The notes under the pieces were generated by a model, which had not been told where the DNA came from, searched no databases, and saw only the letters and a program-made list of their open reading frames with translations. A stretch of 64,000 bases of DNA, taken from assembly GCA_900544265.1 (NCBI GenBank), contig UQUQ01000001.1, forward strand, positions 1 through 64,000, given 5' to 3'. This DNA comes from an uncultured Alistipes sp. Lineage in GTDB: Bacteria; Bacteroidota; Bacteroidia; Bacteroidales; Rikenellaceae. Position numbers and translations under genes: made by a program. This document shows, piece after piece, positions 1-7,136 of this stretch (its first letter is position 1; every line of letters starts with the position of its first letter).

Positions 1-794
1 GCCTTGTTGACGTTGCCCGGGCCGCAGTTGTAGGCGGCGATGGCCAGCGTCCAGTCGTTGTAGATGGCGTAGAGGTCCTTCAGGAAGCGGCAGGCCGCCT
101 GCGTGGCCCGCACGGGGTCGCGGCGTTCGTCGACCAGCGAGTTGATCTCCAGCCCGTAGCTCTTGCCCGTCGAGGGCATGAACTGCCACAGCCCGACGGC
201 TCCCATGCGCGACACGGCCGTCGGCGAGAGGGCCGATTCGATGATCGGCAGGGCCCGCAGCTCGACGGGCATGCCCTCCTTGAGCAGCTCGTCCTCGATG
301 AGCGGGAAGTAGTATTTCGACATGCCGAGGATGCGGCTGATCGTGCCGTACTGCGGGTCGACGTAGCGGTTGATGTAGCTGCGGACGATCGGGTTGTAGG
401 GGAGCTGGATCGGCGAGACGAGGTCATGCAGCCGTTTCACGTAGACCGAGTCGGGCGTCGATCCCGTCGAGGTCGTGTCGACGAGGATGTAGCGCTCGAA
501 AAACTGCTCGTAGGCCTCCTGCCGCTGGCGTTCGCGCCAGGCGGCCACGAGCGAATCCACCTGCTCGGCCGTGTATTCGAGGGTGATGTCCGTCGGCAGG
601 GGCTCGACGGCGGGCTGCTCCTCCGCCTGCGTGTCGGGGGCGGAGGCGGCACTCTGCTCCGGGGCCGGGCTCTCTGCCGCCTGCTCGGTGCGGGCTTTCT
701 CTTTCTTGCGTTTCTTGCGCGGGGAGCGGTCGTCGGCCGCCGCGCAGAAGACGATGCCGACAAGCAGCAGAAGGGTCAGGAGTTTTCTCATCAT
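1..794 (-). CDS. mltD: Lytic transglycosylase, MltD-like (3' end beyond window)
   Basis: The frame opens at a double ATG (792-794 and 789-791) and runs off the left edge, so only about the first 264 residues are seen. A short hydrophobic signal sequence (MMRKLLTLLLLVG) is followed by a lysine- and then Glu/Ala/Pro-rich linker. The catalytic SLT domain then begins: IESALSPTAVSRMGAVGLWQ carries the ES catalytic glutamate, followed by FMPSTGKSYGL and AIAAYNCGPGNVNKA. These are the family 1D transglycosylase motifs. The enzyme cleaves peptidoglycan glycan strands in the periplasm. C-terminal LysM repeats, usual for MltD, would lie outside the window. It is the last seen gene of the parA-parB-DUF5683-mltD cluster, starting one base from the stop of its neighbour. 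Confidence 0.88.
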   Translation of the reverse strand, partial: MMRKLLTLLLLVGIVFCAAADDRSPRKKRKKEKARTEQAAESPAPEQSAASAPDTQAEEQPAVEPLPTDITLEYTAEQVDSLVAAWRERQRQEAYEQFFERYILVDTTSTGSTPDSVYVKRLHDLVSPIQLPYNPIVRSYINRYVDPQYGTISRILGMSKYYFPLIEDELLKEGMPVELRALPIIESALSPTAVSRMGAVGLWQFMPSTGKSYGLEINSLVDERRDPVRATQAACRFLKDLYAIYNDWTLAIAAYNCGPGNVNK

Positions 795-1964
795 CTAAAA
801 ATTGAGACTCATGTTGAAACCGAAAACGGGTCGGTTGCCCTGGAGTGTGGGTACATAGGTGTAGTTCACCAGCGGCTCGAGGTTCATCGTCAGGTCGTCC
901 GAGATGTCGTAGTCCTTCAGGTGGGCGTCGACATGGGCGTCGATGATCTGCAGGACGTAGAGCGCTCCGGTGATGATGATGCACAGGTCGCGGTTGCGGC
1001 GGTAGTTGTTGCGCAGGTTGCGGATGAAGTCCGCCGAGTAGCGCCCCTTGAACTCGTCGGTCGGGCCGTCGGGGTACTTGTCCGGGTGGGCGTCGTAGTC
1101 CGCCAGCAGGGCGTAGGCCTTCTTGAAGCGCTGGTAGCCGCGGTTGTTCCAGTCGATGCAGTAGATCATCGAGGCGAAGCCGCCGACGACGAACGGCACC
1201 TTCCAGTAGCTCTTGTTGTAGATCTGTCCGGCACCCGGGAAGATGCAGGCCAGCGTTGTGGCCTTCTTGACGCTCGACACCTCGTTGGTGCTGTAGCAGA
1301 CGGCCGCGTCGCCGATGAAATAGATGTACGAGGCGAGCGTCAGCCCGAGGTAGATCTGCCGCCGCGTGTTGCTGCGGATCATGCGGGTCTGCAGGGCGTC
1401 GAGCTCGGGCGTGCGCGAGAGGCTCGTGTTCGTGTAGGCCTCGTATTCGCGCTTGAGGGGCTTGAAGGTCTTGTTCTCGTGGATGTAGAGCGCCAGACCC
1501 GTGCCCACCGCGCCGTAGAGGATCGGCAGCTTCCAGTACTGCTTGTTGTAGATCTGTCCGTAGCCCGGAATGAAGGTCGAGAGCCAGCACACCTTCGAGA
1601 TGCCCATCGAGTCGCTCATGAACCACCCCTTCTTGAAGACGTGCCGCCGCACGGTGTCGTCGGGCGTGTATCCGAGCAGGAACCGGGCCTGCGCGACGGA
1701 GTCGAGCGTGACGATGTCGTCCGTGCGCAGCGAGCGCTGGGCCATCGAGTCGGCGCGGTAGTCCTCTGCGGCGAGCGAATCGAAGAGCGCATAGAACTGC
1801 ACCGCGCGCAGCGAGTCGCGCTCGGCCTTGAGCGAGTCGGGCTTGTCCATCAGACCGGCCCGCACCAGCGTGCGCGGGCCGCGGGGCAGCTGGGCCGTGG
1901 CGGGGAGCCAGAGCAGCAGGGCCGCAAGGGCCGCCAGCAGGTATCGGAGCCGCGGGTATGCCAT
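795..1964 (-). CDS. DUF5683 membrane protein with duplicated GQIYNK motif
   Basis: A 389-residue protein with an N-terminal signal or anchor sequence (LRYLLAALAALLLWLPATAQ). A Ser/Asp-rich region is followed by two copies of a PGxGQIYNKxYWKxP block, near residues 133 (PGYGQIYNKQYWKLP) and 241 (PGAGQIYNKSYWKVP). Each is followed by a hydrophobic membrane stretch. This block is the signature of DUF5683, a Bacteroidetes inner-membrane family of unknown function that I recall as a neighbour of parAB. The end (PVFGFNMSLNF) resembles an outer-membrane beta strand. It lies between parB and mltD on the same strand. The motif duplication is unusual and is treated as a finding. Function is unknown. Confidence 0.85.
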   Translation of the reverse strand: MAYPRLRYLLAALAALLLWLPATAQLPRGPRTLVRAGLMDKPDSLKAERDSLRAVQFYALFDSLAAEDYRADSMAQRSLRTDDIVTLDSVAQARFLLGYTPDDTVRRHVFKKGWFMSDSMGISKVCWLSTFIPGYGQIYNKQYWKLPILYGAVGTGLALYIHENKTFKPLKREYEAYTNTSLSRTPELDALQTRMIRSNTRRQIYLGLTLASYIYFIGDAAVCYSTNEVSSVKKATTLACIFPGAGQIYNKSYWKVPFVVGGFASMIYCIDWNNRGYQRFKKAYALLADYDAHPDKYPDGPTDEFKGRYSADFIRNLRNNYRRNRDLCIIITGALYVLQIIDAHVDAHLKDYDISDDLTMNLEPLVNYTYVPTLQGNRPVFGFNMSLNF

Positions 1965-1995
1965 GACGATCTCTCTTTTTGGGGGTTATCCGTCG

Positions 1996-2865
1996 TCAGG
2001 AGCGGGAGGCGAAGTGTTCGAGGAAGCGTTCGATGTCCGCGTCGCTGTCGAAGCCGATGACGATCCGGCCGCCGCCGTTCTTCGAGCGCTTGATCGAGAT
2101 CTGCTGCGAGAAGAGCCCTTCGAGCTGCTCGACCAGCCGGGCGTAGCTTTCGGGGTACTCCTCGTCCTCGGCGCTCTGGGCCGGTTGCGCGGAGCGTTCG
2201 GTGAGCGTGCGGGCCAGCTCCTCGGTCTGACGCACCGAGAGCCCCTTGCGGATGCATCTCTTCAGCAGGCGGAGCTGCTCGTCGGCCGGGGCGCCGGCGA
2301 TGGCCTTGGCGTGCCCCATCGAGATGAGGCCCTCCTTCAGGGCGAGCTGTATTTCGTCGGGGAGCTTCAGCAGGCGCAGGTAGTTCGACACCGACGAGCG
2401 CTTCTTGCCGACCTTCTCCGAGAGGGCGTCCTGCGTGAGGTGGCACTCGTCGATCAGGCGCTGCATGCCCAGTGCGATTTCGATGGCGTTGAGGTCCTGC
2501 CGCTGGATGTTCTCCACGAGGGCCATGGCGTGGAGGTTCTCGTCGTCGACCTCGCGGATGTAGGCCGGCAGGCTCTTCAGATCGGCGCGCTGCGCCGCGC
2601 GCCAGCGGCGTTCGCCGCTGATGATGATGTACTTGCCCTCGCCGGCCTTCTTGACCGTGATGGGCTGGATGACGCCCAGCTGCCGGATCGAGTCGGCCAG
2701 TTCGTCGAGTGCCTCCTCGTCGAACTGCGTGCGCGGCTGCGCGGGGTTGGGTATGATCTGCGTGATGTCGATCTCGGCCATCTGGCTCATGGGCTTGAGC
2801 CGCGCGTCGATCGCGTCGGCGCCGAAAATGGCGTCCAGGCCGCGTCCTAATCCCTTCTGTTTCAT
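1996..2865 (-). CDS. parB: Chromosome-partitioning protein ParB
   Basis: 289 residues starting MKQKGLGRGLDAIF, the typical N-terminus of chromosomal ParB. The ParB/sulfiredoxin CTP-binding domain includes NPAQPRTQFDEEALDELADS and the GERRWRAAQ motif (about residue 95). A helix-turn-helix for parS binding follows (LTQDALSEKVGKKRSSVSNY), then a C-terminal dimerisation segment. The frame stays open upstream, but this ATG is two bases past the parA stop and matches the family start. No parS-like palindrome of the TGTTTCACGTGAAACA type was seen in the window. Together with ParA it segregates the chromosomal origin region. Confidence 0.95.
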   Translation of the reverse strand: MKQKGLGRGLDAIFGADAIDARLKPMSQMAEIDITQIIPNPAQPRTQFDEEALDELADSIRQLGVIQPITVKKAGEGKYIIISGERRWRAAQRADLKSLPAYIREVDDENLHAMALVENIQRQDLNAIEIALGMQRLIDECHLTQDALSEKVGKKRSSVSNYLRLLKLPDEIQLALKEGLISMGHAKAIAGAPADEQLRLLKRCIRKGLSVRQTEELARTLTERSAQPAQSAEDEEYPESYARLVEQLEGLFSQQISIKRSKNGGGRIVIGFDSDADIERFLEHFASRS

Positions 2866-2867
2866 TG

Positions 2868-3638
2868 TTATGCCTGTTTTTTGCGGTTGCGCTTCAGAAA
2901 CTCCCGCGCCAGGGTCAGGTAATTCTCCGATCCCGTGGCGCCCGCGTCGTACAGCATGACGGGCTTTCCGTGCGAGGGGGCTTCTCCCAAACGGATATTG
3001 CGCTGGATTATTGTGTCGTAGGTCAATTCGCCGAAGTGCTGGCGCACCTCGGTGACGACCTGGTTGTTGAGTCGGTTGCGCATGTACATCGTCAGCAGGA
3101 AGCCTTCGATGTCGAGCGCGGGGTTGAGCGACGTCTTGACCTTGCGGATCGTGTTCAGGAGCTTCGAGAGTCCCTCGAGCGCGAGGTATTCGCACTGCAC
3201 GGGGATGAGCACCGTGTCGGCGGCCGTGAGGATGTTGACCGTGGTGTAGCCGAGCGAGGGCGAGCAGTCAATGAAGATGTAATCGAAGCGGTCGCGCACG
3301 GAGTCGACGATGCGTTTCATGACGTGGTGGGCGTTCTCCATCTTCGGGAGTTCGGTGTCGGCGGCCACCAGGTCGATCGACGAGGGGAGCAGCCAGAGGT
3401 TCTTCACGTCGGGGCTGCGGAGGATCACCTCCCCGGCCTGCCGCGAACCGGTGATGCATTCGTAGATGCCCTCGAGGTTGATGTCGAAGCCCAGCCCCGA
3501 GGTGGCGTTGGCCTGGGGGTCGGCGTCGAGCAGCAGCACCTTCTTGCCCAGCAGGGCGAGCGAGGCCGCGAGGTTGATGGCCGTCGTGGTTTTGCCCACG
3601 CCGCCCTTCTGGTTCGCCAAAGCTATCACTTTTGCCAT
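2868..3638 (-). CDS. parA: Chromosome-partitioning ATPase ParA
   Basis: 256 residues starting [13 protein letters not shown]. The deviant Walker A motif KGGVGKTTT is near residue 10, with [14 protein letters not shown] (Walker A') and FIDCSPSLG (Walker B) in the expected order for a ParA/Soj/MinD ATPase. An in-frame TTG at 3642-3644 would add two residues; the ATG at 3636-3638 is preferred. No N-terminal HTH is present, so it is the short chromosomal type. It heads the parA-parB-DUF5683-mltD run. ParA binds DNA nonspecifically in the ATP state and is stimulated by ParB. Confidence 0.95.
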   Translation of the reverse strand: MAKVIALANQKGGVGKTTTAINLAASLALLGKKVLLLDADPQANATSGLGFDINLEGIYECITGSRQAGEVILRSPDVKNLWLLPSSIDLVAADTELPKMENAHHVMKRIVDSVRDRFDYIFIDCSPSLGYTTVNILTAADTVLIPVQCEYLALEGLSKLLNTIRKVKTSLNPALDIEGFLLTMYMRNRLNNQVVTEVRQHFGELTYDTIIQRNIRLGEAPSHGKPVMLYDAGATGSENYLTLAREFLKRNRKKQA

Positions 3639-3711
3639 TTTCAATCGGGATAATAATCGGGCAAATTTAATGAAATTAAATGGAAATCCATAACCGTTGC
3701 GGAAAATTGCC

Positions 3712-3719
3712 TATCTTTG
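3712..3719 (+). promoter_or_regulatory. -7 promoter element TATCTTTG
   Basis: Exact match to the Bacteroidetes -7 element TAnnTTTG, 31 bases before the ATG of the CPBP protease gene. No clear TTG/TTTG lies at the ideal -33 distance. It sits in the short divergent gap between this gene and parA. Confidence 0.6.
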
Positions 3720-3750
3720 TCCCCGGAACGAATTGAGATTGACAGTATAT

Positions 3751-4728
3751 ATGAAGGAGGAGAAAAAATCCGGAACGGACGGGGCCGCACGGCCCGCATC
3801 CGGGCTTCCGGAGGCGGCTGCCGCCGATACGGCGGCGGAGCGGACCGCCGACTCTGCGGATGAGGCGGGCGCCGGCACGACACGCCCCGCGGGCAATGTA
3901 TTCCCGACGTGGGTGGACCTGCTGGTTTTCCTGGGTATCTTTCTGGTATCCAACCTGATCGGATATGCCGTGTCGCTGCTTGCCGGTTGCAGCTGGCCCT
4001 CGCCCGAACAGCTCTCGGCCGCCGACGAGGCCGTGCGGCTGGCCGCGCAGAATGCCCTGGGACGCTTCAACGCCGTGACCTATGTCGTCACGATGGCGTG
4101 CACGCTCGCGGCCTACCTGGCCTACCGCTCCTTCCGCGGGGGACCCCGCACCGTCGGCCGCTTCTCGTCGCGGGGGCTCAACCCGATGCTGCTGCTCTGG
4201 GGCGTGCTATTCATGTTCTCGACCTCGGTGGTGCTCGAGCCGCTGCTCGGCCTGCTGCCCGAGGTGCCGAACGTCTATGGACGCGGCGTGTGGGCCGTCG
4301 TGACGCTCGTCGTCATGGCGCCGCTCTTCGAGGAGGTGCTCTTCCGGGGCGTGCTGCTCGAGTCGATGCGCACGCGCTACGGCGTGGTCGTCGCCTGGCT
4401 GCTCTCGTCGCTGCTGTTCGGCGCCGTGCACGGCCATCCGACGGTCATCGTCAACGCCTTCTTCATGGGTCTGATCCTCGGCTTCGTCTACCTGCAGACC
4501 GGGTCGCTCTGGTCGGTGATCTTCCTGCATGCGATCAACAACGGCCTGGCCTACGTGCTGCTGGCAGCGGGGCTGGGCGACGGCATGCTCACCGATCTGA
4601 TCGACAACCGCTCGCTCTACTTGGTGATCTACCTCGTCGCCGCGGCCGTCTTCCTCTTCTCGGGATTCATGACCGTGCGCACGCTGCGCACGTTGCGGCG
4701 CGACGAGAAAAATCGCGCGGCGGCGTAA
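3751..4728 (+). CDS. CPBP family intramembrane metalloprotease
   Basis: 325 residues if started at the ATG at 3751 (MKEEKKSGTDG), which follows a clear -7 box; the frame is open further upstream. A low-complexity Ala/Asp/Glu-rich cytoplasmic tail of about 45 residues precedes several membrane helices. The CPBP (CAAX protease/bacteriocin-processing) motifs are present in order: EEVLFRGVLL (motif 1, EExxxR), FGAVHGHP (motif 2, HxxxH-like) and FLHAINNGLAY (motif 3). These residues form the glutamate/histidine metal site of Rce1-type proteases. The substrate is unknown. It stands alone, with its own promoter, divergent from parA. Confidence 0.88.
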   Translation: MKEEKKSGTDGAARPASGLPEAAAADTAAERTADSADEAGAGTTRPAGNVFPTWVDLLVFLGIFLVSNLIGYAVSLLAGCSWPSPEQLSAADEAVRLAAQNALGRFNAVTYVVTMACTLAAYLAYRSFRGGPRTVGRFSSRGLNPMLLLWGVLFMFSTSVVLEPLLGLLPEVPNVYGRGVWAVVTLVVMAPLFEEVLFRGVLLESMRTRYGVVVAWLLSSLLFGAVHGHPTVIVNAFFMGLILGFVYLQTGSLWSVIFLHAINNGLAYVLLAAGLGDGMLTDLIDNRSLYLVIYLVAAAVFLFSGFMTVRTLRTLRRDEKNRAAA

Positions 4729-4767
4729 TAATCGGCCCCGGAGCTGCGTTCTTACAAGTAAAAACTT

Positions 4768-4775
4768 TATCTTTG
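4768..4775 (+). promoter_or_regulatory. -7 promoter element TATCTTTG
   Basis: Exact TAnnTTTG match upstream of the envelope-biogenesis genes. Its distance favours the ATG at 4799 over the earlier in-frame ATG at 4787, which would leave almost no leader. Confidence 0.6.
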
Positions 4776-4798
4776 TCGGTCGAACCATGACTTTGCGG

Positions 4799-5704
4799 AT
4801 GAAAATAGCGGCGGCGTGCGGCTGCATGCTGCTCCTGGCGGGTTGCCGGGAGCTGCCCCGTTATTTCGCGGGCGATGCGATGCTCGCGCGCGTCGGCGAC
4901 CGCGAACTGCGGCTGCGCGACGTGCAGTCGGTGGTGCCGCAGGGCCTTACGGGCGACGACAGCGCCGCCTTCATGCAGGTCTACGTCGACCGCTGGGTGC
5001 GCAAGCAGCTCAAGCTGCAGGAGGCCGACGTCCTCTTTTCGGCCTCGGCGCACGACATCGACCGGATGGTCGAGGAGTACCGCCAGGCGCTGCTCATCCG
5101 CAAGCTCGACCAGTACTATGTCGACCGCCGCGTCGACACGACCTTCACCGAGCAGGAGATCGCCTCCTACTACGAGTCGCACAAGGGCGACTTCCGCCTC
5201 GACCGGACCATCGTCAAGGGGCGCATCGTGCGGATTCCCGAGAGTTACCGGCAGGCGGCACGGCTCAAGACGCTGATGGCGTCGCCGTCGCCGGCGCGGC
5301 AGCAGGACTTCAGCGACCTGTGCGAAAAGAACAGCTTCGAGGTCAACGACTTCCGCGAGCAGTGGATCGACTTTGCGGAGTTTTTGAGCTACCTGCCCAC
5401 ACGCCGTTCGCAGAGCTACGACCAGCTGCTGGCCTCCAATGCCGTGCAGGAGATGCGCGACAGCTATTCGCACTACTACTTCCGGATCGACGCCGTGCGG
5501 CGCGAGGGCGAGACGATTCCGCTCGAGCGGCTGCGGGGTACGATCCGGCGCATTCTCTTCAACCAGCGGCAGACGGATGTCATCCGCCGCCACGAGGAGG
5601 AGCTCTACACGCGCGCCGTGGAGGAGGGCGACGTGCGGATTCCCGGCCGGGAGGCCGCCGCGGAGGCGGAGGCCGCCGTGCCGGAGCAGGGACAGAAACA
5701 GTAA
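4799..5704 (+). CDS. SurA/PrsA-like chaperone lipoprotein
   Basis: 301 residues from the ATG at 4799. The N-terminus is a lipoprotein signal (MKIAAACGCMLLLAGC) with lipobox LLAGC. The next segment (ARVGDRELRLRDV) resembles the SurA/PrsA N-terminal chaperone fold, with a helical region and a degenerate peptidyl-prolyl isomerase-like section (TFTEQEIASYYESHKGDFRL). I see no convincing parvulin active-site motif, so it is probably a chaperone rather than an active isomerase. An acidic, Ala/Glu-rich tail follows. It lies 24 bases upstream of surA on the same strand, indicating co-transcription and a joint role in folding outer-membrane proteins. Confidence 0.75.
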   Translation: MKIAAACGCMLLLAGCRELPRYFAGDAMLARVGDRELRLRDVQSVVPQGLTGDDSAAFMQVYVDRWVRKQLKLQEADVLFSASAHDIDRMVEEYRQALLIRKLDQYYVDRRVDTTFTEQEIASYYESHKGDFRLDRTIVKGRIVRIPESYRQAARLKTLMASPSPARQQDFSDLCEKNSFEVNDFREQWIDFAEFLSYLPTRRSQSYDQLLASNAVQEMRDSYSHYYFRIDAVRREGETIPLERLRGTIRRILFNQRQTDVIRRHEEELYTRAVEEGDVRIPGREAAAEAEAAVPEQGQKQ

Positions 5705-5728
5705 ACGACAAACCGAAACAGATACAAG

Positions 5729-7132
5729 ATGTTGAAAAAAGGTATATTGGCATCGCTGCTCGTGCTGCTCTTTGCGGGCGCGTTCGCCGAACGCAGGCAG
5801 GTCATGCTCGACAAGGTGGTCGCCGTGGTGGGCGGATCGTCGATCCTCTACTCCGATGTGGCCGACTATGCGCATCAGCTCACGGCGCAGCGCCGGCAGC
5901 AGGGCTACACCTCCGACCGCGACCCGATGAACGAGGCGCTGGAGGCGATGCTCACGCAGAAACTGCTCTACAACCAGGCCCAGATCGACTCGGTGACCCA
6001 CATGGCCGACATCCCCTCGCGCGTCGAGGAGCAGGTGCAGCAGATGGTCGAGTCGGAGGGCTCGATTCCGGCGCTGGAGGCCCGTTACCACATGCCCATC
6101 TACAGCATCCGCGAGATGATGCGGCAGAATTACGAGGAGCAGGCCTACGCGCAGGCCATGCAGCAGGAGGTGATCGGCAAGGTGACGATCATCCCGGGCG
6201 AGGTCGAGCGCTTCTACAAGTCGATCGACCGCGACAGCCTGCCGATGATCGCCGAGCAGTATGTCTACGCGCAGATCACGAAGTTCCCCAAGTCGATGAA
6301 GGAGGCCAAGCAGCGCACGCGCGAGCGGCTGCTCGACCTGCGCGAGCGCATCATCACGGGCAAGGCGAAGTTCGAGAACATGGCCCGCATGTACTCGCAG
6401 GACCCCGGTACGATGATGCGCGGCGGCGAGATGGATCCCACGCCGCTGGCGGGTCTCGATCCGGCATTCGCCGCGGCGCTCGAGACGATGAAGCCCGGTC
6501 AGATTTCGGAGATCGTCGAGTCGCAGTACGGATTCCACATCATCCAGCTGCTGGACCGGCGCGGACAGCTCTACCACTTCCGCCACATCCTGCTCCTGCC
6601 GATCTTCACCTCGGAGGAGCTCACCGAGACGGCCCGTTCGCTGGACAGCCTCGCCGACCTGATCCGCAAGGACTCGATCACCTTCGAGAAGGCCGCACTG
6701 GAGTATTCGGACGACGCCTCGTCGAAGATGAACGGCGGCGTGGTCTCGAACCACGACCTGCTGGAGCGCATCTATTCGTTCAACGTCGACGTGCGGCAGA
6801 CGGTGACCAAGTTCCTCAAGGAGGACTTCGCCTATGCGCCCGACGACCTGCACCACCTGATGCAGCTGCAGCCCGGCGAGGTGTCGGACGCCTTCCTCAC
6901 GGAGGACATCATGAGCAACAAGCTGGCCAAGATCGTCAAGCTCGTCGAGATCATCCCGACGCACGTCGCCTCGCTCAACGAGGATTACCTGCGCCTGGAG
7001 GAGATGGCCCTCTCGGCCAAGCAGGAGCAGGTGTTCCGCGAATGGCTCACCAAGAAGATCGACGCCATGTACATCTGGATCGCCCCGGAGTTCCGCAACG
7101 GGGAGTTTGAGAACAAACACTGGGTGAAGTAA
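5729..7132 (+). CDS. surA: Periplasmic peptidyl-prolyl isomerase SurA
   Basis: 467 residues with a cleavable signal (MLKKGILASLLVLLFAGAFA). A SurA N-terminal domain (LDKVVAVVGGSSILYSDV) is followed by two parvulin-like domains. The first includes YSQDPGTMMRGGEMD and QYGFHIIQLLDRRG; the second begins near HFRHILLLPIF and includes EYSDDASSKMNGGVVSN. Length and domain order match Bacteroidetes SurA. It escorts outer-membrane beta-barrel proteins across the periplasm. It lies between a related lipoprotein gene and an OstA-like gene that starts four bases after its stop, so the three probably form one operon. Confidence 0.92.
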   Translation: MLKKGILASLLVLLFAGAFAERRQVMLDKVVAVVGGSSILYSDVADYAHQLTAQRRQQGYTSDRDPMNEALEAMLTQKLLYNQAQIDSVTHMADIPSRVEEQVQQMVESEGSIPALEARYHMPIYSIREMMRQNYEEQAYAQAMQQEVIGKVTIIPGEVERFYKSIDRDSLPMIAEQYVYAQITKFPKSMKEAKQRTRERLLDLRERIITGKAKFENMARMYSQDPGTMMRGGEMDPTPLAGLDPAFAAALETMKPGQISEIVESQYGFHIIQLLDRRGQLYHFRHILLLPIFTSEELTETARSLDSLADLIRKDSITFEKAALEYSDDASSKMNGGVVSNHDLLERIYSFNVDVRQTVTKFLKEDFAYAPDDLHHLMQLQPGEVSDAFLTEDIMSNKLAKIVKLVEIIPTHVASLNEDYLRLEEMALSAKQEQVFREWLTKKIDAMYIWIAPEFRNGEFENKHWVK

Positions 7133-7136
7133 GACC

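Noticed and set aside
1996-3650. parS site near parAB
   Set aside because: No match close to TGTTTCACGTGAAACA was found in or around the genes.
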